Source of the DNA: Actinernus sp. WN-2022
Lineage: Eukaryota; Cnidaria; Anthozoa; Actiniaria; Actinernidae
Reading direction: 5' to 3'
DNA length: 64,000 nucleotides
Assembly: GCA_030867875.1 (NCBI GenBank)
Contig: JAOWCC010000577.1
Coordinates: 94,345,740 to 94,409,739 of the forward strand
This document shows, one piece after another, positions 44,601 through 46,840 of the stretch; positions within the stretch are counted from its first letter, which is position 1; each line of letters starts with the position of its first letter. Made by a program: the position numbers and the translations under genes. Under the pieces are notes generated by a model, which worked only from the letters and a program-made list of their open reading frames with translations, had not been told where the DNA came from and did not search any database.

Positions 44601-44622
44601 TCCTGGCAAAAAAAGAAACTAA
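8574..44622 (+). CDS. Modular secreted protein: PLAT, 3x F5/8C, 2x LamG, 3x TSP1 (21 exons)
   Basis: Joining 21 exons (8574-8634, 10656-10800, 11817-11919, 12804-12948, 13671-13874, 15750-15862, 18085-18226, 20745-20780, 22390-22452, 24024-24683, 25573-25895, 27038-27182, 28634-28822, 31821-32033, 33066-33178, 35504-35651, 36683-37396, 38557-38703, 40838-41128, 43257-43414, 44410-44622) gives one frame of 4326 nt, 1441 residues plus stop. Predicted order: signal peptide 1-20, PLAT 22-140, F5/8C 153-303, Lys-rich linker 304-337, LamG 338-557, F5/8C 558-712, TSP1 718-776, F5/8C 777-932, linker 935-1120, TSP1 1124-1172, TSP1 1173-1221, LamG 1222-1441. There is no transmembrane segment after the signal peptide, so secretion is inferred. 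F5/8C and LamG modules usually bind glycans, lipids or matrix proteins; TSP1 binds matrix and growth factors. An extracellular-matrix or mucus role is plausible but unproven. I do not recognise a named orthologue. Confidence 0.9.
8735..9782. mobile_element. TIR element with 11-bp target duplication and captured helicase fragment
   Basis: The ends AGGCTCGGTTTC and complement belong to terminal inverted repeats of about 70 bp. ACAGTAAACCT is directly repeated on both sides (8724-8734 and 9783-9793). A 9-11 bp duplication with long TIRs fits Mutator-like elements; that assignment is inference. The element sits in intron 1. It has no intact transposase, but it contains a decayed RecQ-like helicase fragment (8925-9270). 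Confidence 0.7.
8925..9270 (+). pseudogene. RecQ-like DNA helicase remnant
   Basis: The frame from about 8925 reads FALEKFGFEEFKDSHKEAV, typical of the region before motif 0/I of RecQ-family helicases. After a TGA codon the same frame continues FVSKRTGSGSH, a degraded Walker A (the family has TGSGKS). In another frame at 9128 follow MQDQ and ISAAFIGEEKTDDSILKE, resembling the post-motif-Ia segment of cnidarian RecQ-like proteins. A stop codon, at least one frameshift and a lost lysine make it non-functional. It lies wholly inside the TIR element. Confidence 0.6.
9800..9990. repeat. Short repeats of a GATGTTGAAACC word
   Basis: The word GATGTTGAAACC(A/G)TTTG occurs several times in direct orientation and, in the first part, as an inverted copy (GGTTTCAACATCTTC). 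This looks like a decayed short interspersed or foldback repeat in intron 1. The rest of the intron to 10350 holds nothing recognisable. Confidence 0.4.
10350..10607. mobile_element. MITE, AGCGTCCATATCTCC family, copy 1
   Basis: The left end AGCGTCCATATCTCCTA and the right end GGGATGGACGCTCCTGG are inverted repeats. This is the uninterrupted copy of a family also present at 26045-26571 (split by a SINE) and, truncated, at 42788-42987. It lies at the end of intron 1. Confidence 0.7.
10656..10800 (+). CDS. Exon 2: PLAT domain, first part
   Basis: It encodes YQVFVYTGDVFSAGTDARVF and goes on to IFGDDGKSREIEL, the beta-strand pattern typical of PLAT/LH2 domains (TG..GAGTDA..). Acceptor CCACAG, phase 1 in; donor GTAAGT, phase 2 out. 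Confidence 0.85.
10834..11249. mobile_element. TTAA-flanked foldback element
   Basis: It starts AGTCCACCAAACG, ends CGTTAGGTGCACT, and is flanked by TTAA at 10830-10833 and 11250-11253. TIRs of about 48 bp include CACAAATATCGATTCTACAT and its complement. It is non-coding and lies in intron 2. The termini (AGTxCACC) resemble the other AGTGCC/TTAA elements in the window, so it may be the same superfamily. Confidence 0.75.
11655..11759. repeat. Foldback repeat
   Basis: ACCAAGCCTCACTTTGG and its complement, with flanking GCATGATGATGTCACGC-type arms, form a hairpin of about 105 bp in intron 2. The minus-strand open frames here run through the arms and are not genes. Confidence 0.5.
11817..11919 (+). 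CDS. Exon 3: PLAT domain, middle
   Basis: It encodes VDKFKLDIPNLGRLKKMNIR and goes on to HDDTWFGSGWFLDK. The motif 'nLG.l.k..irHDn.g..sgWfl' is characteristic of PLAT domains. Acceptor TTCTAG, phase 2 in; donor GTGAGT, phase 0 out. Confidence 0.88.
12412..12770. mobile_element. MITE with TGACGTCA-containing TIRs, copy 1
   Basis: The core (12590-12770) has inverted ends related to those at 32845-33040: a TAGTTGTCAATTTGCCGTG-type start and GACGTCATCTGTACATCTG near the right end. The flank from 12412, with TCTGATTGGTCGATAGCCAT, is shared with 32733-32860, so both copies belong to a larger composite. Intron 3. Confidence 0.6.
12804..12948 (+). CDS. Exon 4: PLAT domain, end
   Basis: It encodes VEIKDPDGCVYVFPCHKWLA, the closing strand of PLAT ('v.v.d...g..y.F.c..Wl'), then a short linker ending CPPREISRKS. 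Acceptor CCTTCAG. The donor is GTAGGT after TCAGTAG. A competing GT four bases earlier exists but would break phase with exon 5. Confidence 0.8.
13671..13874 (+). CDS. Exon 5: F5/8C domain 1, first part
   Basis: Begins with the invariant discoidin start (C..SLGI..G.I...Q.TASS) and includes GWCSAFADDTEFLQVDF, the strand before the ligand-binding loops. Phase 1 in and out. Homologous to exon 14 and to the first half of exon 11. Confidence 0.9.
14648..14761. repeat. Foldback repeat
   Basis: AGTAGTTTACAACATTCGCG and a matching complement at 14735-14761 form a hairpin of about 114 bp in intron 5. The small frame over it is not a gene. Confidence 0.5.
14940..15715. repeat. Direct repeat pair around a foldback
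   Basis: A sequence of about 120 bp (with GCGCATGTCC(A/G)TGACGCA) occurs at about 15004-15120 and again at 15598-15712 in the same orientation. Between them a foldback (15455-15575, ATATACGATGGCTCGCC with complement, then TGATATTTTA arms) is related to the one at 7561. This is probably a solo element plus its duplicate; boundaries were not resolved. Confidence 0.45.
15750..15862 (+). CDS. Exon 6: F5/8C domain 1, middle
   Basis: It encodes GISTQGQAMFDNWVTSYTIS and goes on to YSTNGTTWKNL, the central strands of the discoidin fold ('i.TQG......WVt.y.i.ys.dg..W'). Phase 1 in, phase 0 out, as in exon 15. NGT is a possible N-glycosylation site. Confidence 0.9.
16783..17455 (-). pseudogene. Non-LTR retrotransposon reverse transcriptase fragment
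   Basis: Reading the minus strand, QGSVSGPYLFTIFMNNL leads into KYADDSNLQVVV. These are RT motifs 4 and 5 with the YADD catalytic pair, followed by the thumb segment ending LSKLTYGLSVYG. About 220 codons remain, without an endonuclease or 5' part. A closely similar, more decayed piece lies on the plus strand at 48816-49200. Inserted antisense in intron 6 of the host gene. Confidence 0.85.
18085..18226 (+). CDS. Exon 7: F5/8C domain 1, end
   Basis: It encodes TIRVRPLSWNGLTNCMRIEL followed by YGC, the C-terminal strand and closing cysteine of a discoidin domain. Phase 0 in, phase 1 out at GGAG|GTAAGTT. The last 66 nt of the exon and the donor are the first unit of the 79-bp tandem array that follows. 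Only use of this first donor keeps the frame open into exon 8. Confidence 0.85.
18161..19575 (+). repeat. 79-bp minisatellite made of exon end plus 5' splice site, about 18 copies
   Basis: The unit runs from GTGCGGCCACTATCATGG through the exon-7 coding end to GGAGGTAAGTTAATGA; the spacing of ATCATGG is exactly 79 bp (18171, 18250, 18329 and so on). About 18 copies are present. All keep the donor GT except copies 12 and 18, which read GGAGATAAG; copies 5 and 11 read GGTAAATTA. Variant order in copies 1-6 is repeated in copies 7-12, giving a 474-bp higher-order repeat. Since 79 is not a multiple of three and stops occur in the units, downstream donors would truncate the protein. Confidence 0.95.
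19658..20073. mobile_element. Large foldback element
   Basis: The left arm (about 19658-19740) and right arm (about 19995-20073) are inverted copies, with TTATACAAATAG at the ends and GGACTATCGGCTGATAGTT inside. The palindrome CTATCGGCTGATAG is itself repeated internally. It lies in intron 7, directly downstream of the 79-bp array. No coding capacity. Confidence 0.6.
20151..20291. repeat. Foldback repeat bounded by TGTCCGCGGAC
   Basis: TATGTCCGCGGAC at the left and TCCGCGGACATTA at the right bound a 140-bp palindromic segment containing GATATTT/AAATATC arms. Intron 7. Confidence 0.5.
20745..20780 (+). CDS. Exon 8: short linker microexon
   Basis: 36 nt encoding GSEKDFAALKKK, phase 1 in and out, acceptor CAACAG and donor GTAAGA. 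It is supported only by splice consensus and by phase agreement with exons 7 and 9; skipping it would keep the frame. Confidence 0.6.
21080..21460. mobile_element. Long palindromic foldback element
   Basis: Arms of over 170 bp are inverted copies around a centre near 21263: AAGGTCGCCATTA, ACTACGATATCTACTTCAAT and TTAGCGATAGCA on the left, all with complements on the right (21364-21460). It fills much of intron 8. The plus-strand open frame at 21364 traverses the right arm and is not considered a gene. Confidence 0.65.
21855..21955. repeat. Foldback repeat, GCTGATATTACAGT family
   Basis: TAGCTGATATTACAGTACAG and its imperfect complement around 21900-21950 form a hairpin. A partial copy with TAGCTGATATTACAGTGGCG is present at 45918-45955, downstream of both genes. 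Confidence 0.5.
22390..22452 (+). CDS. Exon 9: Lys-rich linker
   Basis: 63 nt encoding AKIRKKEKQIINTKLDSASS plus one serine, phase 1 in and out, with acceptor TTCTTCTAG and donor GTAAGT. Together with exon 8 it forms a basic spacer between the first F5/8C and the first LamG module. Like exon 8 it is a cassette-type exon divisible by three. Confidence 0.7.
22660..23440. repeat. Foldback repeat split by a TTAA element
   Basis: 22660-22852 and 23392-23440 correspond to the intact repeat at 3355-3600 (shared words CTGCTCAGCG, ACTCGCGTTCC and GAGCGTGCAT). The sequence between is a younger insertion. Intron 9. Confidence 0.6.
22853..23391. mobile_element. TTAA-flanked foldback element, copy 2
   Basis: It begins AGTGCCCCTAAACCCTTTTG, ends with the complement, and is flanked by TTAA at 22849-22852 and 23392-23395. 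Arms are about 200 bp and share ATTCTCTGTAAGCCA-type and TTTGAGTACTTCTGCGAAGA-type words with copy 1 at 3822. Its insertion into a repeat known uninterrupted elsewhere confirms mobility. Confidence 0.8.
23600..23812 (-). mobile_element. tRNA-derived SINE, family A
   Basis: Minus strand: an A-box-like segment TTAGCTCAGTGTTTAAGCG and a B-box-like GGTTCAAATCCCGGCC, then a body with GGACCAACACTGAGGGTCAT and TCTCGGATAAGGACGTAAAA. The same body occurs on the plus strand at 48345-48562, and its distal part at 32440-32560. RNA polymerase III boxes make the tRNA origin clear; it is not a functional tRNA because the acceptor stem does not pair. Confidence 0.75.
24024..24683 (+). CDS. Exon 10: LamG-like domain 1 in one exon
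   Basis: 660 nt encode a complete LamG/concanavalin-like jellyroll (residues 338-557): VVYLRFEKI, GVDLNGGDILL, ITIAAWVKL, YHFEVDGGSVRWFHR, WTHVAGTYD, AEVYVNAKF and LLDGLLDEFFISDKALT. The last is the typical C-terminal 'f.G.iDEv.i.n.aLs..ei' motif. Phase 1 in and out. The homologous module at the C terminus is split by two introns (exons 19-21), so this one lost them or was copied without them. Confidence 0.92.
24760..25060. repeat. Direct duplication of a MITE-like unit
   Basis: A unit with GCAGTCCGG(G/A)C, CAGCGAT and TGAACTGACGAACCTC occurs twice, followed by a triplicated GGGATGT run. An inverted, truncated relative lies at about 62098-62210 in the CIP2A gene. Intron 10. Confidence 0.5.
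25400..25510. repeat. Interspersed repeat, also at 45.6 kb
   Basis: CTTCCAAACTCGACACAGAG and the following AGGCTGGAAGTGCAAAAGCT stretch recur at about 45618-45660. An internal complementary pair (ACTTCCA/TGGAAGT) makes a small hairpin. Intron 10. Confidence 0.5.
25573..25895 (+). CDS. Exon 11: F5/8C domain 2, first two thirds
   Basis: It starts ECFNPIGMEDMKIKDDQITA, then SAWCSDDDDKEPYITVDL and TDSFVTSFKLCYSHSG. It corresponds to two exons in the other two copies (5+6 and 14+15), so an intron is missing here. Phase 1 in, phase 0 out at GGGAG|GTAAGA. NGT is a possible N-glycosylation site. Confidence 0.9.
26045..26571. mobile_element. MITE, AGCGTCCATATCTCC family, copy 2, split by a SINE
   Basis: Ends CCAGGAGCGTCCATATCTCC and GGATGGACGCTCCTAG match the intact copy at 10350-10607. 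A SINE (26170-26412) sits inside it at CATTAG/TAGCTAC, leaving a TAG repeat on both sides. Intron 11. Confidence 0.7.
26170..26412 (+). mobile_element. tRNA-derived SINE, family B
   Basis: The tRNA-like head ends with the B-box GGTTCGATTCCC. The body has GTTGGTATCTCGCCCTTGCT, TCCGAGGGTTTTCTCC and CTAAATTCCAATTCGATC; the tail is CTTTGATCAGCCCCCATGG followed by TTGTTTCAGG. Its tail is the sequence that has become a tandem array at 52.9-53.6 kb. Related copies lie at 52583, 56740 and 59775. Confidence 0.75.
27038..27182 (+). CDS. Exon 12: F5/8C domain 2, end
   Basis: It encodes GNDDKDNIKIHWLN then ARYVRFYPLSWYGDSICMRT and ELYGC, the standard discoidin C-terminus. Phase 0 in (ATTTTAG), phase 1 out (GTTAGT). 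Homologous to exons 7 and 16. Confidence 0.9.
27600..27960. mobile_element. TIR element beginning TAGGGACTTTAAGATAC
   Basis: The two ends, TAGGGACTTTAAGATACCAC and its complement ending AAAGTCCCTA, are inverted repeats of about 30 bp with a CG-rich GACGGCAACG run. It is about 360 bp and non-coding, in intron 12. The open frames on both strands reflect the unusual base composition of the element. Confidence 0.65.
28634..28822 (+). CDS. Exon 13: TSP1 domain 1, followed by a GC donor
   Basis: A short acidic lead (SYMETEIDP) precedes ADCSVSCGKGTIRRVTPC and a C-terminal CVRPSCP, a thrombospondin type 1 repeat. The N-terminal tryptophans (WSxW) usual for the family are absent here. Phase 1 in. The exon must end at TGTCCAG|GCAAGA for phase to match exon 14, so the intron begins with GC instead of GT. 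Confidence 0.82.
28895..29160. repeat. Interspersed repeat, inverted copy of 42443-42620
   Basis: This copy contains CACCAAATTTGCCTTTACC, CTCGAGCAAGTTGAAATGCT and TCAAATAACCGTAAGTTGGA; the partner at 42443-42620 carries the complements. The two copies lie in introns 13 and 19 of the same gene, facing each other. Confidence 0.6.
30049..30366. mobile_element. TIR element, GCTAGCAGAGGTCTCTC ends
   Basis: The left arm (about 30056-30130) and right arm (about 30288-30364) are inverted copies with GCAGAGGTCTCTC, TTGGTAAAATGGAAGGCGAG and CCGACATCCGACGC. The open frames on both strands across it are palindrome by-products. Intron 13. Confidence 0.65.
31488..31566 (-). mobile_element. tRNA-like SINE head
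   Basis: Minus strand: GGCTTAGTGTAGTGGTCATA (A-box-like) and GAGTTCGAGCCC (B-box-like), separated by about 35 nt. The terminal stem does not pair, so a SINE head is more likely than a functional tRNA gene. Intron 13. Confidence 0.45.
31821..32033 (+). CDS. Exon 14: F5/8C domain 3, first part
   Basis: It starts ECFSPVGMSSGSVDDSSISG and ends IEVDLDKPIKVTG, with ESWCAKHGDDKQFIEVDL in the middle. Acceptor CCCAACTAG, phase 1; donor GTAAGC, phase 1. Same exon boundaries as exon 5. Confidence 0.9.
32440..32560 (+). repeat. SINE family A tail fragment
   Basis: GTAAAACCGTAGGACTAAAT, GCCACGTGGAAGA and TACTCTCTATAA(G)TAAAG correspond to the distal part of the SINE at 48345-48562. The tRNA head is absent. 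Intron 14. Confidence 0.5.
32690..33040. mobile_element. MITE with TGACGTCA-containing TIRs, best-preserved copy
   Basis: The core, 32845-33040, has TIRs of about 64 bp: AAACAAATAGATGTAATTTT at the left, with CTTATAGATGCACAGATGAC inside, and complements at the right. Each arm contains the octamer TGACGTCA or a one-base variant. Upstream, 32690-32844 is a partial relative of the same element. Lies at the end of intron 14, about 25 bp before exon 15. Confidence 0.75.
33066..33178 (+). CDS. Exon 15: F5/8C domain 3, middle
   Basis: It encodes IGTQGQVTADHWVTKYRIAY and SINRFGWNNYTEN, matching exon 6 in length (113 nt both) and phase (1 in, 0 out). NYT is a possible glycosylation site. The acceptor TTTTCCTCAG lies just after the MITE at 32845-33040. 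Confidence 0.9.
33730..33810. repeat. Partial copy of the 44163 hairpin repeat
   Basis: CATGCGCAGTAAGAAACAAA and TGGGGTCTGGGTACG resemble one arm of the hairpin at 44163-44241. The surrounding intron 15 sequence (33179-35503) is otherwise without recognisable structure apart from the SINE piece at 34530. Confidence 0.35.
34530..34690 (-). repeat. SINE tail fragment, family C
   Basis: ATAGCAGGCTGAGTATTACA, CTGCTTTTACTCACACACTC and GACACACTACACTCGACTCA match the distal part of the full SINE at 37425-37722, in the same orientation. The tRNA-like head is missing. Intron 15. Confidence 0.6.
35504..35651 (+). CDS. Exon 16: F5/8C domain 3, end
   Basis: It encodes IFSGNDDKVTTAIRHLKHPV then ARYIRVYPLTWHGGLICMRV and QIYGC. 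The acceptor is TTGAACCAG, a weak polypyrimidine tract; the start is fixed by phase 0 from exon 15 and by homology to exons 7 and 12. Donor GTGAGT in phase 1. Confidence 0.85.
36683..37396 (+). CDS. Exon 17: long linker plus TSP1 domain 2
   Basis: The largest exon (714 nt). About 190 residues rich in Ser, Thr, Lys, Asn and Pro (with NIT as a glycosylation sequon) show no fold I recognise. They precede YDWSEYGACSVTCGRGVKE and end CFKPPCKG, a TSP1 repeat with the first Trp and CSVTCG motif. Acceptor ATTTTAG; donor GTACTT in phase 1, slightly weak. The open frame continues to 37632 but runs into a SINE, so it is not coding beyond the donor. Confidence 0.85.
37425..37722 (-). mobile_element. tRNA-derived SINE, family C, full length
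   Basis: Minus strand: tRNA-like head GGTTGGCGCAGTGGTAAAAC and B-box GGGTTCTATTCCCGGC, then TGTGAGTTAGGTTTGTTG, GGTTCTCCGGTTTCCCTCCC and a tail ending TGCTATAACAAATAAAATAT. It starts 30 bp after exon 17. A tail-only relative is at 34530-34690. Confidence 0.75.
38557..38703 (+). CDS. Exon 18: TSP1 domain 3
   Basis: 147 nt encode TEWSGYTTCTVTCGVGRRTR, then CDGVECP and a C-terminal CRKPVCPS: a compact TSP1 repeat with six cysteines, directly abutting the previous TSP1. Phase 1 in and out; donor CCAA|GTAAGAA. Confidence 0.9.
38866..38936. repeat. (GAGT/GAGC)n microsatellite
   Basis: Imperfect tetranucleotide run that switches from GAGT to GAGC units, in intron 18. The short open frames on both strands over it are low-complexity by-products. 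Confidence 0.8.
39499..40448. mobile_element. piggyBac-type non-autonomous element (CCCTTTCA termini, TTAA duplication)
   Basis: The left end CCCTTTCATGCCCA and right end TGGGCCTGAAAGGG are inverted repeats, flanked by TTAA at 39495-39498 and 40449-40452. CCC-starting TIRs with TTAA duplication are the classic piggyBac signature. The 950-bp interior has only short frames, none like a transposase, so it needs one in trans. Intron 18. Confidence 0.8.
40838..41128 (+). CDS. Exon 19: LamG-like domain 2, first part
   Basis: It encodes NLDFEAIEGDVIVDQSDMGN, then CGHYVDLGGYGNVLL and ISVAGWVNLQT, matching the start of the LamG module in exon 10. Acceptor TCCCTAG, phase 1; donor GTGAGG, phase 1. Confidence 0.88.
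41202..41362. mobile_element. MITE with TGACGTCA-containing TIRs, copy
   Basis: CATTTTGCAGTGTGTCTCTC at the left and GAGACACACAGCAAAATG at the right are inverted ends; inside, GATGCACAGATGACGTCACA and GACGTCATATGTGCATC repeat the family core. Directly joined to a LINE tail fragment on its right. Intron 19. Confidence 0.7.
41363..41690 (+). pseudogene. LINE ORF2 C-terminal tail and 3' end
   Basis: The plus-strand frame reads FGKKTFQFSAASLWIKLPTE and ends FELNSYYAG before a stop, the usual last residues of a CR1/L2-like ORF2 ('FS..Ap.lWN.LP...'). An AT-rich 3' end follows. Only about 45 codons remain. Confidence 0.55.
41990..42073. repeat. (AATTTTC)n heptanucleotide repeat
   Basis: About 11 perfect or near-perfect 7-bp units in a row in intron 19. 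The perfection suggests a young, probably length-variable microsatellite. Confidence 0.9.
42443..42620. repeat. Interspersed repeat, inverted copy of 28895-29160
   Basis: It contains CTTACGGTTATTTGGGCCAA, AGCATTTCAACTTGCTCAAG and GGCAAATTTGGTGGACTAGT, complementary to the copy in intron 13. It lies in intron 19, so exons 14-19 are bracketed by complementary sequence. Confidence 0.6.
42788..42987. mobile_element. MITE, AGCGTCCA family, truncated copy 3
   Basis: It matches 10350-10607 through GATGCCTCATTAGCTAC, AGAATAGCGGGAAGCCGTTC and TAAAGATAACCTAACTTG, but the right TIR is missing and the left is shortened. It shows the uninterrupted CATTAGCTAC junction used by the SINE in copy 2. Intron 19. 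Confidence 0.6.
43257..43414 (+). CDS. Exon 20: LamG-like domain 2, middle
   Basis: It encodes GYHFELDDGKVRWFHRSR then NVWFHVAGTYSSRAMKAK, colinear with YHFEVDGGSVRWFHR...WTHVAGTYD of exon 10. Phase 1 in (GCTGAAG), phase 0 out (GTATCA, a weak donor). The open frame running past it to 43603 is intronic. Confidence 0.85.
43868..44140. mobile_element. Long hairpin MITE, copy 1
   Basis: Arms of over 110 bp (TTTCGTATTCGAAAATTACC, TGCAATGAATACAGACGCAT, TTCAGAATGAGGCTAACCCT and complements) surround a loop of about 30 bp. A second copy is at 46972-47245 and a partial one at about 58015-58060. Intron 20. Confidence 0.75.
44163..44241. repeat. Short palindromic repeat
   Basis: CGTAACCAGACCCTATTTGT and TAAACAAATGTGGTCTGGGT pair around an inner CATGCTCAACGAACATG; a part-copy is at 33730-33810. 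It lies within intron 20, about 170 bp upstream of the last exon. The plus-strand frame that spans the exon-21 acceptor begins here and is not the coding frame. Confidence 0.55.
44410..44622 (+). CDS. Exon 21: LamG-like domain 2, end and stop codon
   Basis: It encodes VYVDGELRASAPGYGLLDDD and goes on to FLQAKLDDFYIFDYEISPKQ, the last strand of LamG, then CPGKKRN and TAA (44620-44622). Phase 0 in at TCTCCAAG. No GPI or transmembrane signal follows, which supports a secreted product. Confidence 0.88.
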   Translation, partial: VYVDGELRASAPGYGLLDDDWGYKAAVGSFDYDGRFLQAKLDDFYIFDYEISPKQIQGLLSIKCPGKKRN

Positions 44623-45523
44623 GATTTTCTGTATAGATAGAACGAGTATGTGAATATGAGGACGATTTTTAGTGGAGAATCATAATGGCACCACGCCGAA
44701 GCAGTGTATCTTTTTTTATGTAAAAGACAAAATAGAGGAAGGAAAAAAGTTCGATCCCTTCAGTAATATGGACCCATTTACCTATAATGCAATGTTTTAA
44801 AGGCTTTGAAGAATTGAATCTTAATGTTTCGTTTACCTTCGTTGAAACAGAGAACTGAATTATGAAGAATTAAATTCTCAAGACTTGAAATGGCTACAGA
44901 CAAAAGGCGCAAAAAGATTAATTATGCAGACTTAAAATGGTAAACCACTGCGTCACAGGTACAGGTCTATTGTAGAAAGAAAAGACAGAAAGAAAAAGAA
45001 ACAGGGAATTAAGGGCAAAGGAAAGAACATAATTCCAAATGCCCCACGTCTTGGAAGGGAGGTTTTGTACAAGTGGAGGGGACCCCCACATTCTTTGCTT
45101 CCCTCCCTACTCCCCTTAGGCCGACACAAAGGCTAACTTTTGTATGTCTTACAACGCTGACTAGGCAATGTTTCATGCAACTCGTCTCGCAACGAGCAGT
45201 TGCATTAAAGGGGATGCTACACTAGGCAATGTTTTATGCAACCGCAGAGGACTGCCACGGTTGAAATGAGACTTCTGTCGCAACAAAATTGTGAGAAAAG
45301 TTGAGCGAACATTGTCTAAAGTAACTGAACAGCGCTTTGTCCGACGTGCTGTCACAAAAATAGACTTTCTAAATGAAAAAGAAAGCAGAAAATTACCAGA
45401 CATCACTACCAAGTAAGCCATGCAGGCATTGTTTTAATTGTGTAAAGCACATATATAAAAATATTCACAAGATCTGTAGAATTTTTTCTACTTTCACTGA
45501 ATTATATTATTCATATGTACAAG

Positions 45524-45529
45524 AATAAA
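45524..45529 (+). terminator. Candidate polyadenylation signal of the plus-strand gene
   Basis: AATAAA lies about 900 bp after the stop codon of the modular gene. I saw no canonical AATAAA nearer the stop codon. The choice of signal is inference; the 3' UTR would hold a short direct repeat (GGCAATGTTT(C/T)ATGCAAC, about 45162 and 45226). Confidence 0.4.
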
Positions 45530-45547
45530 ATGCAGTTCAAATAACTA

Positions 45548-45553
45548 TTTATT
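45548..45553 (-). terminator. Candidate polyadenylation signal of the CIP2A gene
   Basis: TTTATT on the plus strand is AATAAA on the minus strand, about 1.1 kb after the CIP2A stop codon. It is 24 bp from the candidate signal of the opposite gene, so the two 3' ends would meet or overlap. Nearer minus-strand signals were not clearly seen, but variants cannot be excluded. Confidence 0.35.
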
Positions 45554-45589
45554 GAGGGCAGTTCTTAAATGTACATAGACCTCTTCCAC

Positions 45590-45690
45590 GCAGCGGCCAT
45601 ATTGCGTCCCAGACTTCCAAACTCGACACGGAGACGAGGCTGGAAGTGCAAAAGCTATTGTCTGTAGCCAAAATGGCGGCTGTGTGATCA
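45590..45690. repeat. Interspersed repeat, also at 25.4 kb
   Basis: CGGCCATATTGCGTCCC, CTTCCAAACTCGACACGGAG and GGCTGGAAGTGCAAAAGCTA recur at 25400-25510. It lies between the two convergent genes, in the probable 3' UTR of CIP2A. Confidence 0.5.
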
Positions 45691-46276
45691 AGGTCTATTG
45701 CCTTTCATAACTACGAGACTTTCTTCAAACGTGCCGTTGTACTCTACCTCGATTCTCATTGGATAAAATATGACGAGACAAATTGTTGATTTCTTCAGCA
45801 TTTGAATAGTTTAGGTGTCAAGGCAACCAATGAGAATCATCAGCAGAGTTGAGTGACAGCACCAAAACCGCCACGACAAGTCACCTCGCGGATCGCGTAA
45901 ACATGAAAAACACTGTAATAGCTGATATTACAGTGGCGTCTACGAATAGCACTTTCAGCGGTATTGACCCGAACGCCTCACTTCAATGTAATGAAGCGCC
46001 ATTCAAACTGTGTATCTAAATTAGTCGTACTTGTTAAAGAGTTTGTTGGGCTCACAAAAATGTGGTCAATGTACCAGCCACCATCTTTCCTGAACGAAAA
46101 TGAATACCCGCCATTAAAGGGAATCCAGACTGAAGATTAACGCCCCATTTCCTTGCACCAGAACAGCGGCAATAGGTCATCAACCCAAGATTGCGACACT
46201 CGCCCCCGAAATTTTGTTGAAAATTCGTGTCGATTATTCTTGATCAAAAATTCAACATGCACTGTATTTCCAACAT

Positions 46277-46524
46277 CTTAAAAAGGAACTTCCACTGCAA
46301 AACAATGTTTACTCTCAAATGTTCCTTACGGGTGCCTAAATCTATTGTTGTATTTGTTTCCTGTAAATTGTACACTACATGTCAGTTATGGATCGATTTT
46401 CCTGTCCATAAAACTCATTTGAATTTCACGCGCGCCGCCATCTTGGAACTTATGACGTCACACGCTCACACACACTCACATTTGAGAGAAAACATTGTTT
46501 TTCAGTGTTGTTCTGTTCCCTTTA
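46277..46524. mobile_element. TIR element, CACTGAAAAACAATG ends, copy 1
   Basis: The left end CACTGCAAAACAATGTTTAC and right end AACATTGTTTTTCAGTG are inverted repeats. An inverted relative spans 61150-61425, sharing ATTTCCTGTCCATAAAACT and a TCTATTG..TATTTATCTC-type interior. It lies just downstream of the CIP2A stop codon, so probably in its 3' UTR. Confidence 0.6.
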
Positions 46525-46645
46525 AAGGAGATTTGCTGCAACAGATGGGATTCCCGTTAAAGGATTGTTTACGTAATGTCAAAAAGTGGTAGAACTCCTT
46601 CAAGTTATATCACATCTCCCAGCATCTGTCACCTAACAGCACGTG

Positions 46646-46840
46646 TCACGTTGCCTTGTTCTTGCTGTTGTTGTTTGCTGCTGCAGGTTGCAACACGGGA
46701 ATCTGTCCGCTGCTTAAGCTGTGTATCATGGCAGATATCTGAGAGTGACGGTCTAGTTCTGCCTGCTGTAGTTTGACGGTGTTTTCTCGTTCTTTGATAA
46801 CCTCCTCATGTTGTCGGCAAAGGATCTCTAATGAGGAGAC
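46646..46840 (-). CDS. CIP2A: CIP2A last coding exon
   Basis: Phase 0 in at TTCTCTGTAG. Encodes [20 protein letters not shown], then [11 protein letters not shown] and [20 protein letters not shown], ending with an Asn/Lys-rich tail and TGA. The IHSLSSG segment is nearly identical to the C terminus of vertebrate CIP2A. Confidence 0.92.
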   Translation of the reverse strand, partial: VSSLEILCRQHEEVIKERENTVKLQQAELDRHSQISAMIHSLSSGQIPVLQPAAANNNSKNKAT

